Assembly: GCF_038502225.1 (NCBI RefSeq)
Contig: NC_091312.1
Coordinates: forward strand, 35,647,626 to 35,711,625
Source of the DNA: Cherax quadricarinatus
Lineage: Eukaryota; Arthropoda; Malacostraca; Decapoda; Parastacidae
DNA: 64,000 nt
Reading direction: 5' to 3'
The notes beneath the pieces were generated by a model. It did no database searches and was not told where the DNA came from. It worked only from the letters and a program-made list of their open reading frames with translations. The translations under genes and the position numbers were made by a program. Shown one piece after another: positions 1 to 11,737 of this stretch. Each line of letters opens with the position of its first letter. The stretch's first letter is position 1.

Positions 1-113
1 GAACAATTTATTTTAGCCTAACCCAACTAAATATATTTTATTATCACTTGTCCTATATGGCAAGATGAGCGTTGCTATTTAAGCCAAGATCGCAAGTTCT
101 GCCTATTCGGCAC

Positions 114-204
<91 letters not shown>

Positions 205-375
205 CAGCGCTCATCTTGCCATATAGGACAAGCGAAAATTTGTGTATGCAATAATTTCGCCAAAATCATTCTGAACCTAACGAAAAAAATATATTTCACT
301 GTGTTTGTTTAGTATTAAATTATTGTAAACAAATCTAAAATATATTTAGTTGGGTTAGGCTAAAATAAATTGTTC
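1..375. mobile_element. Palindromic element with (TA)n core, left end outside window
   Basis: Bases 1-40 are the exact reverse complement of 336-375. Inside these arms, 48-80 and 201-233 are a second inverted pair with about one mismatch, and both flank a pure (TA)n run. The left arm starts at the first base of the window, so the element may extend further. This looks like a foldback or MITE-like repeat. No ORF of its own is credible, since the apparent reading frames only translate the TA run. The family is not identified. Confidence 0.7.
116..203. repeat. (TA)n microsatellite
   Basis: Uninterrupted TA dinucleotides. The run is preceded by the 15-base motif TATTCGGCACGACAT at 104-118, which also precedes the second TA run, so TA expansion starts from the same point of one repeat family. 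Confidence 0.95.
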
Positions 376-537
376 TTGTTATTAGGTTAGGTAAGTTTTC
401 TAAGATTCTTTTGGGGCAAAATTATAAATTTTTACATTAATATTAATGAAAAAAAAAATATATCTTTAAACGTATAAGAGAAAATTTTAGAAAGGACTTA
501 ATTTTAAAAGAGTTCTTGCTAACTGACCAGTTTTACA

Positions 538-550
538 TATTCGGCACGAC

Positions 551-638
<88 letters not shown>
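538..638. repeat. TATTCGGCACGACAT motif followed by (TA)n microsatellite
   Basis: The motif at 538-552 is identical to that at 104-118 and leads straight into about 86 bases of TA. Bases 376-537 between the two are AT-rich and look like part of the same repeat family. Bases 640-950 hold nothing I recognise. Confidence 0.85.
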
Positions 639-641
<3 letters not shown>

Positions 642-950
642 ATGATCACAGTGAACAGGTGATATCACAATATGCAAAACAACCACTGTGAAAAGATAGT
701 AAATTTCCAATTGCTTCCGTGATTTCTCACATTATCAAGGAACTGTAAAAATAATAGGACTGCAGAAGGCTTTTAAGGTTGAGATATCACCTCACATATG
801 ACCTAACACCTGAGTCAAGTACAATTTATGAGTGACATGTTAGGCATAGCTTAAATTCCTCGCAAATTCTATTATAAATAATTCTAACTTGTACAACCCT
901 GAATAATATTCATATTAAAATCAATACTCTTTTTATGGAACATGATTCGA

Positions 951-1199
951 TTATATTTCTGTTAACCATGGATCTGCTTGATACAACTTTCTCGGCTTTT
1001 TGAAAATCAGTTGGGTGGTTAAAATCTTACATGAGTAAACACTAGATTCTTGCCCAGTTCTAATGTTGTATTTATGTTGTTGTAATCTTTGTTCAGGTTT
1101 TTTTTCTGTTTGATTGTAATAAACTTTATTGCATTTTTTACAGGGAATCTTGTAGACACACCCATCAGCATTTTTGGGGGTAGCCTTGCCCAAGGCCAA
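951..1199 (-). pseudogene. GIY-YIG endonuclease relic, probably from a Penelope-like or related retroelement
   Basis: The minus-strand frame encodes GCVYKIPCKKCNKVYY followed by a Q-T-E-K-K-P-E-Q-R-L-Q-Q-H-K series. This matches the start of the GIY-YIG nuclease fold seen at the C-terminus of Penelope-like reverse transcriptases: a Y-x-I-P-C-x-x-C-x-K block, then a G-Q/E-T-[...]-R-[...]-H block. The second motif has lost its usual G (YYNQT instead of Y-[V/I]-G-[E/Q]-T). Only about 80 codons are present and no RT domain is adjacent, so this is an isolated relic. Bases 1200-1830 downstream hold no recognisable gene. Confidence 0.6.
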
Positions 1200-1977
1200 T
1201 CTGCAAGGTTAGACCATACCTAGAATCTGGTATAATATCATAGATATGTGCTAGTCGCTTCATGAAAAAAATGCAGTGTTGGTAGAAAATATTTTTTTCC
1301 TGGGACTATTAGCTCCCCTAAGGAGTGTTTACTTACAGCCTGGCACTCTGCTTCACGCTCAGGGGTAACACGTGGTTCATTCTCGCATTACCGCGTACCT
1401 CCTATATGCTCCTTGTATGACAGAGCATGCAAGATACCCTCGTCACTTGAAAGAGACCAAATTATATTGTGTGTAATTACCTGTTTGTAGTTACAGGGGG
1501 CAACATTAAGCCCGTGATGTCGTTATCTCGTCTTCGGTATTTAATCTGCTTCCACAGAGTTTGTAGATATATGTATATCCAGATGTACTCCTGTTAACTT
1601 GTTTTTGAGGCCTGGTTCCTAAGTTTATTGTATATCCATATGCATTTTCTGCCCCTGGAAAGAACAACTTCCTATTATTTCTTCGAAACATCTTTCTTGG
1701 TTGTGTTTGTCTACCAATAAATTCTGACATGTGGCCGTTTAAGATCACAGTGAACGTCCAGTGGTGCACATCTGGCGAATTCATTAACTAAAAAGGTAAT
1801 AATTTAGTTCCGACATGATTGCACTATTATGACAACTTAGCATGCGGCCGGCTGCTCGTATGCTGTGTTCGACTAGCCCGGAAATTGCAGTTCTCTGGTG
1901 AGCAACATCTGACGTCTCTCTCTTTGGCCTTTGTTGATGCATCTGCTGTTGCTAGTGTGCCTCTTGTACTGAGCCAT

Positions 1978-2190
1978 ACATTGATGCTATGGTAACGTGT
2001 TTGTATTGATTCTGACGTTGATACCAGGGTGATGGTGACCTGCTTCTGATATTGATCCTCACATTGATACCAGGGTGATGGTGATAATGGTGACATGATT
2101 CTTTTGTTGATCCTAACATTAATACCAGGGTGATGGTGGTATGCATTTTATATTGATCCTAACATTGATATAAGGGTGATGGTGTCAGTG
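1978..2190. repeat. Imperfect minisatellite, about 50-60 bp unit
   Basis: Four degenerate copies share an ATACCAGGGTGATGGTG core, followed by a variable stretch and a TTGATCCTAACATTG-like block. Unit length varies because of indels. Confidence 0.7.
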
Positions 2191-2225
2191 GTCATATTTT
2201 GTTCATGTTCTTTATGATGGTGGTG

Positions 2226-2393
2226 CTACTCTTAACCATTGACTACTATATTACTGCTCTTAACCAATGACTACTATGTTGCTGCTTTTAACCATTGACT
2301 ACTATGTTGCTGCTCTTAACTACTAACTACTGTGTTGCTGCTCTTAAGCATTGACTAAATATTGCTACTCTTAACCATTGACTGCTATGTTGA
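2226..2393. repeat. Imperfect minisatellite, about 28-29 bp unit
   Basis: About six copies of a unit built on CTCTTAACCATTGACTACTA and TGTTGCTG. The array ends abruptly where the Penelope-like terminal unit begins near 2396. Confidence 0.75.
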
Positions 2394-2429
2394 AAATTAA
2401 GACACATGTGCAGCATCTGGTTATCTTTA

Positions 2430-2468
2430 TTGTAGACGTTTTGCCATCCAGTGGCTTTATCAATACAG
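2430..2468 (-). ncRNA. Hammerhead-like ribozyme motif, family A (degenerate)
   Basis: On the minus strand the core reads UUGAUAA, an extra A, helix II GCCA/UGGC, then AAAAC and GUC. The strands flanking the core (UGUA) and following the GUC (UACA) are complementary and form helix I. The canonical GAAA is AAAA here (G12 changed), so this copy is probably inactive. Positions 3 and 8 are U and A instead of C and G. Confidence 0.5.
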
Positions 2469-2598
2469 ATTCTAGGACATAATTAGAAGACAGTAGAACT
2501 ATATACAAAAGATGAGGTTATCAGTCCCTCAGCCTTGGAGTTGGTGTTGAGAGCGCCGTGGTTGTAGTGATTCTGGAGCAAAGACAAGGAGACTGGCG

Positions 2599-2606
2599 TT
2601 TATATA
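2599..2606 (-). promoter_or_regulatory. TATA box of family A Penelope-like terminal unit
   Basis: The minus strand reads TATATAAA, about 130 nt upstream of the hammerhead-like motif at 2430-2468. Family B has a TATATAAGG box in the equivalent place. Confidence 0.5.
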
Positions 2607-2877
2607 GGCGTCAGTGGATAGGGACGTATAGCAGACGAGGGCATAGTCACTGGTAAGCCGGATTCCCCGGTGGAAGTAGGTCCTACCCAATGGGATGGGT
2701 TAGTTGTAGTAGCCGTGAAGGTCTTGTAGATGTCCTCTGAACCAAGATTCCATGATGTTGCAGTGTCTGACAAGTTGCGCAAGAAAAGTATACAATACCG
2801 ACAAGATGAAAGTTAAGACACATGCACAACACCTGGTTATCTTTATTATAGACGTTTCGCCATCTAGTGGCTTTGGT

Positions 2878-3600
2878 CCCCGAGCTTATACTCTGTCTGC
2901 GGCCTTCTTTGCCCTTCCCCGATCTTCATGACTTTGCACTTAAAGTTAAACTCCGGGAGCCAGTTGTTGGACCAGGCTTGCAGCATTTTCAGATCCCTTT
3001 ATAGTCCTGCCTGATCCTCGTCCGCTTGAATTCTCCTCATTAGTCTGACATCGTCTACAAACAGGGAAACTTCTGAGTCTATCATTGCTGTTATGTCATT
3101 CATATATACCAGAAACAGCACAGGTCCTAGGACTGACTCCTGTGCAACCCCGCACATCACAGGCGCCCACTCTGATACCTCGTCGTCACGTTCCATGACT
3201 CGTTGTTGCCTCTCTGTCAGGTATTCTCTGATCCATTGCAGTGCCTTTCCCATTATACGTGCCTGATCCTCTAGCTTTTGCACTAATCTCTTGTGTGGAA
3301 TTGTGTCTAAAGCCTTCTTGCAGCCCAAGAAAATGCAGTCTACCCACCTCTCTCACTCCTGTCTTCCGTCACCTTGTCGTAAAACTCCAGTAGGTTTGTG
3401 ACACAGGCTTTCTCTTCCCTGAAACCGTGCTGGTCGTCGTGTAAATGTCTATCTTTCGAGGTGCTCCACCACTCTTCTGATAATCTTCATGACTTTGCAT
3501 ACCATGCATTTCAGTGACACTGGCCTGTAGTTTAATGTCTCGTGTCTGTCTCTCTTGAAAATTGGGACTACATTTGCTGTCTTCCACACCTCAGGTAGTT
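2878..3600 (-). pseudogene. LINE reverse transcriptase relic
   Basis: Minus-strand frames encode RT pieces. These are a KALDTIPHKRL segment corresponding to the FDxVPH region, WIREYLTERQQRV, GVAQESVLGPVLFLVYMNDI ([14 protein letters not shown] motif), and FVDDV in place of the catalytic F/YADD near 3045-3065. Upstream pieces at 3369-3587 carry the earlier RT region. Frameshifts and the FVDD change mark it as dead. It ends downstream with RDLKML/KCKVMKIGEG-like sequence shared with the LINE fragment at 7.0-7.5 kb, so both probably belong to one family. Confidence 0.75.
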
Positions 3601-3699
3601 GCCCAGTTAGTGTTAGTTGCTGTTAGTGACGTACACAGCGCCTCAGCTGTGTGGGGGGGATAGGGGCTTGGTGGCAGTATTATGCTTTATCTTTACCAG

Positions 3700-3925
3700 C
3701 TAGTAAGTGCAGTGGTCACTTGTGGTTACTTGGTGTTAGAACTGACTGGTGTTATGACCACCTGGTGTTACAACTGCTTGGTGTTATGGCCACCTGGTGT
3801 TGCAATTGTCAGATGTTTTGGCCACCTTGTGTTATATGTCTAGTGTTGTGAGCACCTGGCATTACAACAGTCTGGTATAGTGGCCACCTGGTGTTGCAAT
3901 TATGTGGTGCTGTAATACTTCGTAA
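3700..3925. repeat. Degenerate minisatellite (CTGGTGTTA core)
   Basis: About ten imperfect copies of a 22-27 bp unit with cores such as CACCTGGTGTTACAACTG and GGTGTTATGGCC. Confidence 0.65.
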
Positions 3926-3934
3926 TGACACGAT

Positions 3935-4085
3935 TGCAAACAAAATCATACCACGGGTGGGGATAGAACCCGTGATCAGTCATAAAACTCCAAACAGGCG
4001 CGCGAGCCACTGGGCCAACTGGCGTAGGTCTGGAGATTTATGACTCTCTGATCGCGGGTTCTACCCCCGCCCGTAGTATGGTTTG
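3935..4085. repeat. Inverted pair of tRNA-like segments
   Basis: Bases about 3950-3995 (CCACGGGTGGGGATAGAACC and onward) and about 4030-4080 are imperfect reverse complements flanking a spacer. On the minus strand the spacer plus the left arm contains TGGCCCAGTGG, which fits the pol III box A consensus. It also contains GGTTCTATCCC, which fits a relaxed box B. This could be a SINE head folded back on itself. A functional tRNA is unlikely because acceptor pairing is not evident. Confidence 0.5.
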
Positions 4086-4479
4086 ATGTTGTAATAGCCT
4101 GTTTTGGTCTGGTGGTGGTGTAGCCTAGTATGACTAAATTCTGACATTATAGTCGCCAGAGATTGAAACTGTTGTGTTGTCCAGTGGGTGTAGTGACCTG
4201 GCAACATTGTGTCGCACACATACTGTGTGACTCCCTGGCTCCTCACAAGTTTCAGTCAAATGTGAGTTTAAAAAGTGAGATTAATGAGAAAAATTGGCAT
4301 CTGTACTGTTTCACAAATGTAATTTGGTGGGTGTGAGTGAGAGGGTTGGAGAGGGTAGTTCGGTAGGTGAGAGCGAGATGGTAGTTTGGTGGGTGTGACA
4401 GAGAGGGTTGGAGAGGTGTGCCTGTGATGGACTGCACTTTGTGTTCACTAATATTGGTCATATTTTCCCAGTGATAAAC

Positions 4480-6054
4480 ACGCAGCCTCCATACCTCACT
4501 ATCCCTCCATCCCAGGTCCACTTCTCCCTACCTTACTATCCCTCCATCCCAGGTCTACTTATCCCTACCTCACTATCCCTCCATCCCAGGTCCACTTATC
4601 CCTATCTCACTATCCCTCCATCCCAGGTCCACTTATCCCTACCTCACTACCCCTCCATCCCAGGTCCACTTATCCCTACCTCACTATACCTCCATCCCAG
4701 GTCCACTATCCCTACCTCTCCATCCCAGGTCCACTTATCCCTACCTCACTATCCCTCCATCCCAGGTTCACTTATCCCTACTTCACTATCTCTCCATCCC
4801 AGGTCCACTTATCCCTATCTCACTATCCCTCCATCCCAGGTCCACTTATCCCTACCTCACTATCCCTCCATCCCAGGTCCACTTATCCCTACCTCACTAT
4901 CCCTCCATCCCAGGTCCACTTATCCTTACCTCATTATCCTCCTTCCCAGGTCCACTTATCCCTACCTCATTATCCTTCCATCCCAGGTCCACTTATACCT
5001 ACCTCACTATCCCTCCATCCCAGGTCCACTTATCCCTACCTCACTATCCCTCCATCCTAGGTTCACTTATCTCTACCTCATTATCCCCCATCCCAGTTCC
5101 ACTTATCCCTACCTCACTATCCCTCCATCCCAGGTCCACTTATCCCTACCTCACTATCCCTCCATCCTAGGTCTACTTATCCCTACCTCACTATTCCTCC
5201 ATCCCAGGTCCACTTATCCCTACCTCGCTATCCCTCCATCCCATGTCCACTTATCCCTACCTCATTATTCCCCATCCCAGGTCCACTTATCCCTACCTCA
5301 TTATCCTCCATCCCAGGTCCACATCCCTACCTCATTATCCTCCATCCCAGGTCCACTTATCCCTTCTTCACTATCCCTCCATCCCAGGTCCACTTATCCC
5401 TACCTCACTATCCCTCCATCCCAGGTCCACTTATCCCTACCTCACTATCCCTCCATCCCAGGTCCACTTATCCCTACCTCACTATCCCTCCATCCCAGGT
5501 CCACTTATTCCTACCTCACTATCCCTCCATCCCAGGTCCACTTATTCCTACCTCACTATCCCCCCATCCCAGGTCCACTTATCCCTACCTCACTATCCCT
5601 CCATCCCAGGTCCACTTATCCCTACATCACTATCCCTCCATCCCAGGTCCACTTATCCCTACCTCACTATCCCTCCATCCCAGGTCCACTTATCCCTACC
5701 TCACTATCCCTCCATCCCAGGTCCACTTATTCCTACCTCACTATCCCTCCATCCCAGGTCCACTTATCCCTACCTCACTATCCCTCCATCCCAGGTCCAC
5801 TTATCCCTACCTCACTATCCCTCCATCCCAGGTCCACTTATCCCTACCTCACTATCCCTCCATCCCAGGTCCACTTATCCCTACCTCACTATCTCTCCAT
5901 CCCAGGGCCACTTATCCCTACCTCACTACCTCTCCATCCGAGGTCCACTTATCCCTACCTCACTATCCCTCCATCCCAGGTCCACTTATTCCTACCTCAC
6001 TATCCCTCCATCCCAGGTCCACTTCTTCCTACCTCACTATCCCTCCATCCCAGG
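4480..6054. repeat. 37-bp minisatellite array
   Basis: More than 40 copies of a 37-bp unit whose core is CCCTCCATCCCAGGTCCACT, with occasional short deletions. Because 111 bases (three units) make a whole number of codons, long open frames run through the array in two phases. They have no codon conservation and are not genes. One more partial copy lies to the right of the inserted SINE (6346-6385). Confidence 0.95.
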
Positions 6055-6345
6055 CCCGGTGGCCTGGTGGCTGAAGCTCCCGCTTCACACACGGAGGGCC
6101 CGGGTTCGATTCCCGGCGGGTGGAAACATTTCGACACGTTTCCATACACCTGTTGTCCTGTTCACCTAGCAGCAAATAGGTACCTGGGTGTTAGTCGACT
6201 GGTGTGGGTCGCATCCTGGGGGACAAGATTAAGGACCCCAGTGGAAATAAGTTAGACAGTCCTCGATGACGCACTGACTTTCTTGGGTTATCCTGGGTGG
6301 CTAACCCTCCGGGGATTAAAAATCCGAACGAAATCTTATCTTATC
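6055..6345 (+). mobile_element. tRNA-derived SINE inserted in the 37-bp array
   Basis: The head is tRNA-like, with box A TGGCCTGGTGG at 6060-6070 and box B GGTTCGATTCC at 6103-6113, spaced as in a tRNA. A unique body follows (about 6125-6320) and the tail is a short (TTATC)n-type repeat ending about 6344. The array resumes directly after the tail, so the SINE landed inside a repeat unit. I could not define a clean target-site duplication because the tail resembles the array unit (TTATC). The body matches nothing I can name. Confidence 0.8.
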
Positions 6346-6421
6346 TTACCTCACTATCCCTCCATCCCAGGTCCACTTATTCCTGCTCAAGGTTGATGAT
6401 CCTGATGCTTTGTGCTCGCTT

Positions 6422-7013
<592 letters not shown>

Positions 7014-7900
7014 ACGGAAGGGATAGACTCAGAAGTGTCCCTTTTGCAGATGTGAAGTTATGGAGAATTAAATCGGATGAGGATCAGGCAGAACTACAAA
7101 GAGACCTGGACAGGCTGGAAGCTTGGTTCAGCAACTGGCTCCACGAATTTAGCCCCGCCAAATGCAAAGTTATGAAGATCGGAGAAGGGCAAAGACCGCA
7201 GACAGAATATATAAGTGGCCAAAGAAAAAAGAATCTTGGGATGAGTATAGTATCGAGCACATCTTCTGAAGCGCACATCAACCAAATAACTGTTGCAGCA
7301 TATGGGCGCCTGGCAAACCTGAGAATAGCGTTCAGATACCTCAGTAAGGAATCGTTCAAGACTTTGTACACCGTGTACATCAGGCCCAGAGTGGAGTATG
7401 CAGCACCACTTTGGAATCCACAGCTGGTCAAGCACGTAAAGAAATTAGAGAAAATGCAAAGGTTTGCAACAAGGCTAGTTCCAGAGTTAAGGGTAATGTC
7501 CTACTAAGAAAGGTTAAGGGAAATCGGCCTGACGACACTGGAAGACACGAGGGTTACGGGGATATGGTAACCACATATAAAATACTGAGAGGAATCGACA
7601 AGGTGGACAGACAGAATGTTCCAGAGATGGGACACAGCAACTAGGGGCCACAGTTGGAAGTTGAAGATTCAGATGAATCACAGGGTTGTTAGGCAGTATT
7701 TCTTCAATCACAGAGTTGTCAGGAAATGGAATAGTCTGGGAAGTGATGTAGTGGAGGCAGGATCCATGCATAGCTTTAAGAAGAGGTATGGTAAAGCTCA
7801 TGAAGCAAGAAGAGTGACCCAGTAGCGACCAGTGAAGAAGCGGGGCCAGGAGCTGTGAATCGACCCCTGCAACCACAACTAGTTGAGTACACGCACACTA
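7014..7900 (+). pseudogene. LINE 3' fragment, longer copy of the same family
   Basis: Starts within the RT (DEDQAELQRDLDRLEAWFSN, KCKVMKIGEGQRPQTEY) and runs through the thumb-like region (YIRPRVEYAAPLWNPQLVKH) to the conserved ERLREIGLTTLED block. It ends with the same GGGGCCAGGAGCTGTGAATC 3' UTR and ACAC tail. A stop codon after MSY at about 7505 and a frameshift near 7560 break it. The 5' edge immediately follows the AC tail of the preceding copy, so the two fragments are tandem. Bases 7900-8200 downstream hold no recognisable feature. Confidence 0.8.
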
Positions 7901-10080
7901 ACTCTGTACACATATCCATAAGCCTATAATGCCACTTCTCTCTACCGTTATTTCCCTCAAGATAATTCCACGATATATTTTGTTTATATTTAGCAGCTCA
8001 TCCTCTTTTACATTCGTATAAACAATAATTGAAATATTCAGTTTTCTGACTTCTTCATATCTACTAGAGGAGAAAAAACAAGAAATATGGCTTGATAATA
8101 CGTAATGTTTGTGTTTTGTTAATGTTATCGTGTAACGATATGCGAGGAAAAGACAAAGACAAATATCGGATGTTAGAGATAGAAAAATTGTCTTTTCTTG
8201 GTATGTTGCAGTGAGACCGAGGCTTGCTGTGTCCCAGCCTAGTGTGTCACAGTGTGACCGAGGCTTTGTGTCCCAGCCTAGTGTGTCAGTGTGACCGAGG
8301 CTTTCTGTGTCCCAGCCTAGTGTGTCACAGTGTGACCGAGGCTCTGTGTGTCCCAGCCTAGTGTGTCACTGTGACCGAGGCTTTCTGTGTCCCAGCCTAG
8401 TGTGTCACAGTGTAACCGAGGCTTGCTGTGTCCCAGCCTAGTGTGTCACAGTGTGACCGAGGCTTTGTGTGTCCCAGCCTAGTGTGTCACAGTGTGACCG
8501 AGGCTTGCTGTGTCCCAGCCTAGTGTGTCACAGTGTGACCGAGGCTTGCTGTGTCCCAGGCTAGTGTGTCACAGTGTAACCGAGGCTTGCTGTGTCCCAG
8601 CCTAGTGTGTCACAGTGTGACCGAGGCTTGCTGTGTCCCAGCCTAGTGTGTCACAGTGTGACCGAGGCTTGCTGTGTCCCAGCCTAGTGTGTCACAGTGT
8701 AACCGAGGCTTGCTGTGTCCCAGGCTAGTGTGTCACAGTGTGACCGAGGCTTTGTGTGTCCCAGCCTAGTGTGTCACAGTGTGACCGAGGCTTTGTGTGT
8801 CCCAGCCTAGTGTGTCACAGTGTGACCGAGGCTTGCTGTGTCCCAGCCTAGTGTGTCACAGTGTGACCGAGGCTTTGTGTGTCCCAGCCTAGTGTGTCAC
8901 AGTGTGACCGAGGCTTGCTGTGTCCCAGCCTAGTGTGTCACAGTGTGACCGAGGCTTTGTGTGTCCCAGCCTAGTGTGTCACAGTGTGACCGAGGCTTTC
9001 TGTGTCCCAGCCTAGTGTGTTACAGTGTGACCGAGGCTTGCTGTGTCCTAGCCTAGTGTGTTACAGTGAAACCGAGGCTTTCTGTGTCCCAGCCTAGTGT
9101 GTCACAGTGTGACCGAGGCTTGCTGTGTCCCAGCCTAGTGTGCCACAGTGTGACCGAGGCTTGCTGTGTCCCAGCCTAGTGTGTCACAGTGTGACCGAGG
9201 CTTTCTGTGTCCCAGCCTAGTGTCACAGTGTGACCGAGGCTTTCTGTCCCAGCCTAGTGTGTCACAGTGTGACCGAGGCTTTCTGTGTCACAGTGTGACC
9301 GAGGCTTTGTGTCACAGTGTGACCGAGGCTTTCTGTGTCCCAGCCTAGTGTCACAGTGTGACCGAGGCTTTCTGTCCCAGCCTAGTGTGTCACAGTGTGA
9401 CCGAGGCTTCTGTGTCACAGTGTGACCGAGGCTTTCTGTGTCCCAGCCTAGTGTGTCACAGTGTGACAGAGGCTTGCTGTGTCCCAGCCTAGTGTGTCAC
9501 AGTGTGACCGAGGCTTTCTGTGTCCCAGCCTAGTGTGTCACAGTGTGACAGAGGCTTGCTGTGTCCCAGCCTAGTGTGTCACAGTGTGACCGAGGCTTAG
9601 TATGACCCAGCATAGTGTCACAGTGTGACCAAGGCTTGTGGTGTCCCAGTCTAGTGTGTCACAGTGTGACCGAGGCTTAGTATGACCCAGCATAGTGTCA
9701 CAGTGTGACCGAGGCTTTCTGTGTCCCAGCCTAGTGTGTCACAGTGTGACCGAGGCTTGTGGTGTCACAACCTAGTGTGACCGAGGCTTGCTGTGTCCCA
9801 GCCTAGTGTGTCACAGTGTGACCGAGGCTTGTGGTGTCATAGCCTAGTGTGTCAGTGTGACCGAGGCTTAGTATGACCCAGCATAGTGTCACAGTGTGAC
9901 CGAGGCTTGTTGTGTCCCAGCCTAGTGTCACAGTGTAACCGAGGCTTAGTATGACCCAGCATAGTGTGTCACAGTGTGACCGAGACATGTTGTGTCCCAG
10001 CCTAGTGTCACAATGTGACCGAGGCTTAGTATGACCCAGCATAGTGTGTCACAGTGTGACCGAGGCTTGTTGTGTCCCAG

Positions 10081-10159
10081 GCTAATGTGTCACATTATTA
10101 TTATTATTATAATCAAGGGGGAAGCGCTAAACCCGGAGGATTATACAGCTAATGTGTCA
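10081..10159 (-). mobile_element. 55-bp truncated retroelement end with 12-bp target-site duplication
   Basis: The insert at 10093-10147 interrupts the satellite and is flanked by GCTAATGTGTCA at 10081-10092 and 10148-10159. The usual satellite sequence here is GCTAGTGTGTCA, and both flanks carry the same G-to-A change, which supports a true duplication. Read on the minus strand, the insert ends GCGCTTCCCCCTTGATTATA followed by an (ATA)n tail, like the 3' end of a LINE. It is probably an extremely 5'-truncated insertion. Confidence 0.7.
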
Positions 10160-11658
10160 GTGTGACCGAGGCTTGTTGTGTCCCAGCCCAGTGTGTCACA
10201 GTGGGACCGAGGCTTGTGTCCCAGCCCAGTGTGTCACAGTGGGACCGAGGCTTGTTGTGTCCCAGCATAGTGTGTCACAGTGGGACCGAGGCTTGCTGTG
10301 TCCCAGCCTAGTGTGTCACAGTGTGACCGAGGCTTAGTATGACCCAGCATAGTGTCACAGTGTGACCGAGGCTTGTGGTGTCACAACCTAGTGTGTCACA
10401 GTGTGACCGAGGCTTGCTGTGTCCCAGCCTAGTGTGTCACAGTGTGAATGAGGCTTGTTGTGTCCCAGCCTAGTGTGCCACAGTGTGACCGAGGCTTGCT
10501 GTGTCCCAGCCTAGTGTGTCACAGTGTGACCGAGGCTTGCTGTGTCCCAGCCTAGTGTGCCACAGTGTGACCGAGGCTTGCTGTGTCCCAGCCTAGTGTG
10601 TCACAGTGTGACCGAGGCTTTCTGTGTCCCAGCCTAGTGTCACAGTGTGACCGAGGCTTTCTGTCCCAGCCTAGTGTGTCACAGTGTGACCGAGGCTTTC
10701 TGTGTCACAGTGTGACCGAGGCTTTGTGTCACAGTGTGACCGAGGCTTTCTGTGTCCCAGCCTAGTGTCACAGTGTGACCGAGGCTTTCTGTCCCAGCCT
10801 AGTGTGTCACAGTGTGACCGAGGCTTTCTGTGTCACAGTGTGACCGAGGCTTTCTGTGTCCCAGCCTAGTGTGTCACAGTGTGACAGAGGCTTGCTGTGT
10901 CCCAGCCTAGTGTGTCACAGTGTGACCGAGGCTTTCTGTGTCCCAGCCTAGTGTGTCACAGTGTGACAGAGGCTTGCTGTGTCCCAGCCTAGTGTGTCAC
11001 AGTGTGACCAAGGCTTGTGGTGTCCCAGTCTAGTGTGTCACAGTGTGACCGAGGCTTAGTATGACCCAGCATAGTGTCACAGTGTGACCGAGGCTTGCTG
11101 TGTCCCAGCCTAGTGTGTCAGTGTGACCGAGAATTGCTGTGTCCCAGCCAAGTGTGTCACAGTGTGACCGAGGCTTAGTATGACCCAGCATAGTGTCACA
11201 GTGTGACCGAGGCTTGTTGTGTCCCAGCCTAGTGGCACAGTGTGACCGAAGCTTGTTGTGTCCCAGCCTAGTGTGTCACAGTGTGACCGAAGCTTGTGGT
11301 GTCCCAGCCTAGTGTGTCACAGTGTGACCGAGGCTTGTGGTGTCACAACCTAGTGTGACCGAGGCTTGCTGTGTCCCAGCCTAGTGTGTCACAGTGTGAC
11401 CGAGGCTTGTGGTGTCATAGCCTAGTGTGTCAGTGTGACCGAGGCTTAGTATGACCCAGCATAGTGTCACAGTGTGACCGAGGCTTGTTGTGTCCCAGCC
11501 TAGTGTCACAGTGTAACCGAGGCTTAGTATGACCCAGCATAGTGTGTCACAGTGTGACCGAGGCATGTTGTGTCCCAGCCTAGTGTCACAATGTGACCGA
11601 GGCTTAGTATGACCCAGCATAGTGTGTCACAGTGTGACCGAGGCTTGTTGTGTCCCAG

Positions 11659-11737
11659 GCTAATGTGTCACATTATTATTATTATTATAATCAAGGGGGA
11701 AGCGCTAAACCCGGAGGATTATACAGCTAATGTGTCA
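11659..11737 (-). repeat. Duplicate of the 55-bp insertion, copied with its satellite flanks
   Basis: Identical to the insert at 10093-10147, with the same flanks, 1578 bases downstream. The neighbouring satellite variants are also the same, so this copy arose by duplication of array DNA and not by a second insertion. Confidence 0.8.

Larger units (their letters stand above)
2396..2877 (-). mobile_element. Penelope-like terminal unit, family A (one and a partial second copy)
   Basis: Read on the minus strand, this holds a partial hammerhead-like end (2846-2875), the terminal CATCTTGTCGGTATTGTATAC block, about 190 bases of leader, a TATA box, and then a second complete hammerhead-like end. 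The same unit recurs near 55.1-55.4 kb and 59.2-60.0 kb. A promoter followed by a ribozyme, repeated head to tail, is the layout described for Penelope-like pseudo-LTRs. No coding part is attached. The outer copy is cut at about 2877, where a LINE relic begins. Confidence 0.65.

Noticed and set aside
6055..6127. Functional tRNA gene
   Set aside because: The boxes are present but acceptor-stem pairing is not convincing, and the sequence continues into a SINE body with a repeat tail.
4408..6255. Open frames of 615 and 308 codons on the plus strand
   Set aside because: They lie in the 37-bp minisatellite and SINE. The reading frame stays open only because the unit lacks stops.
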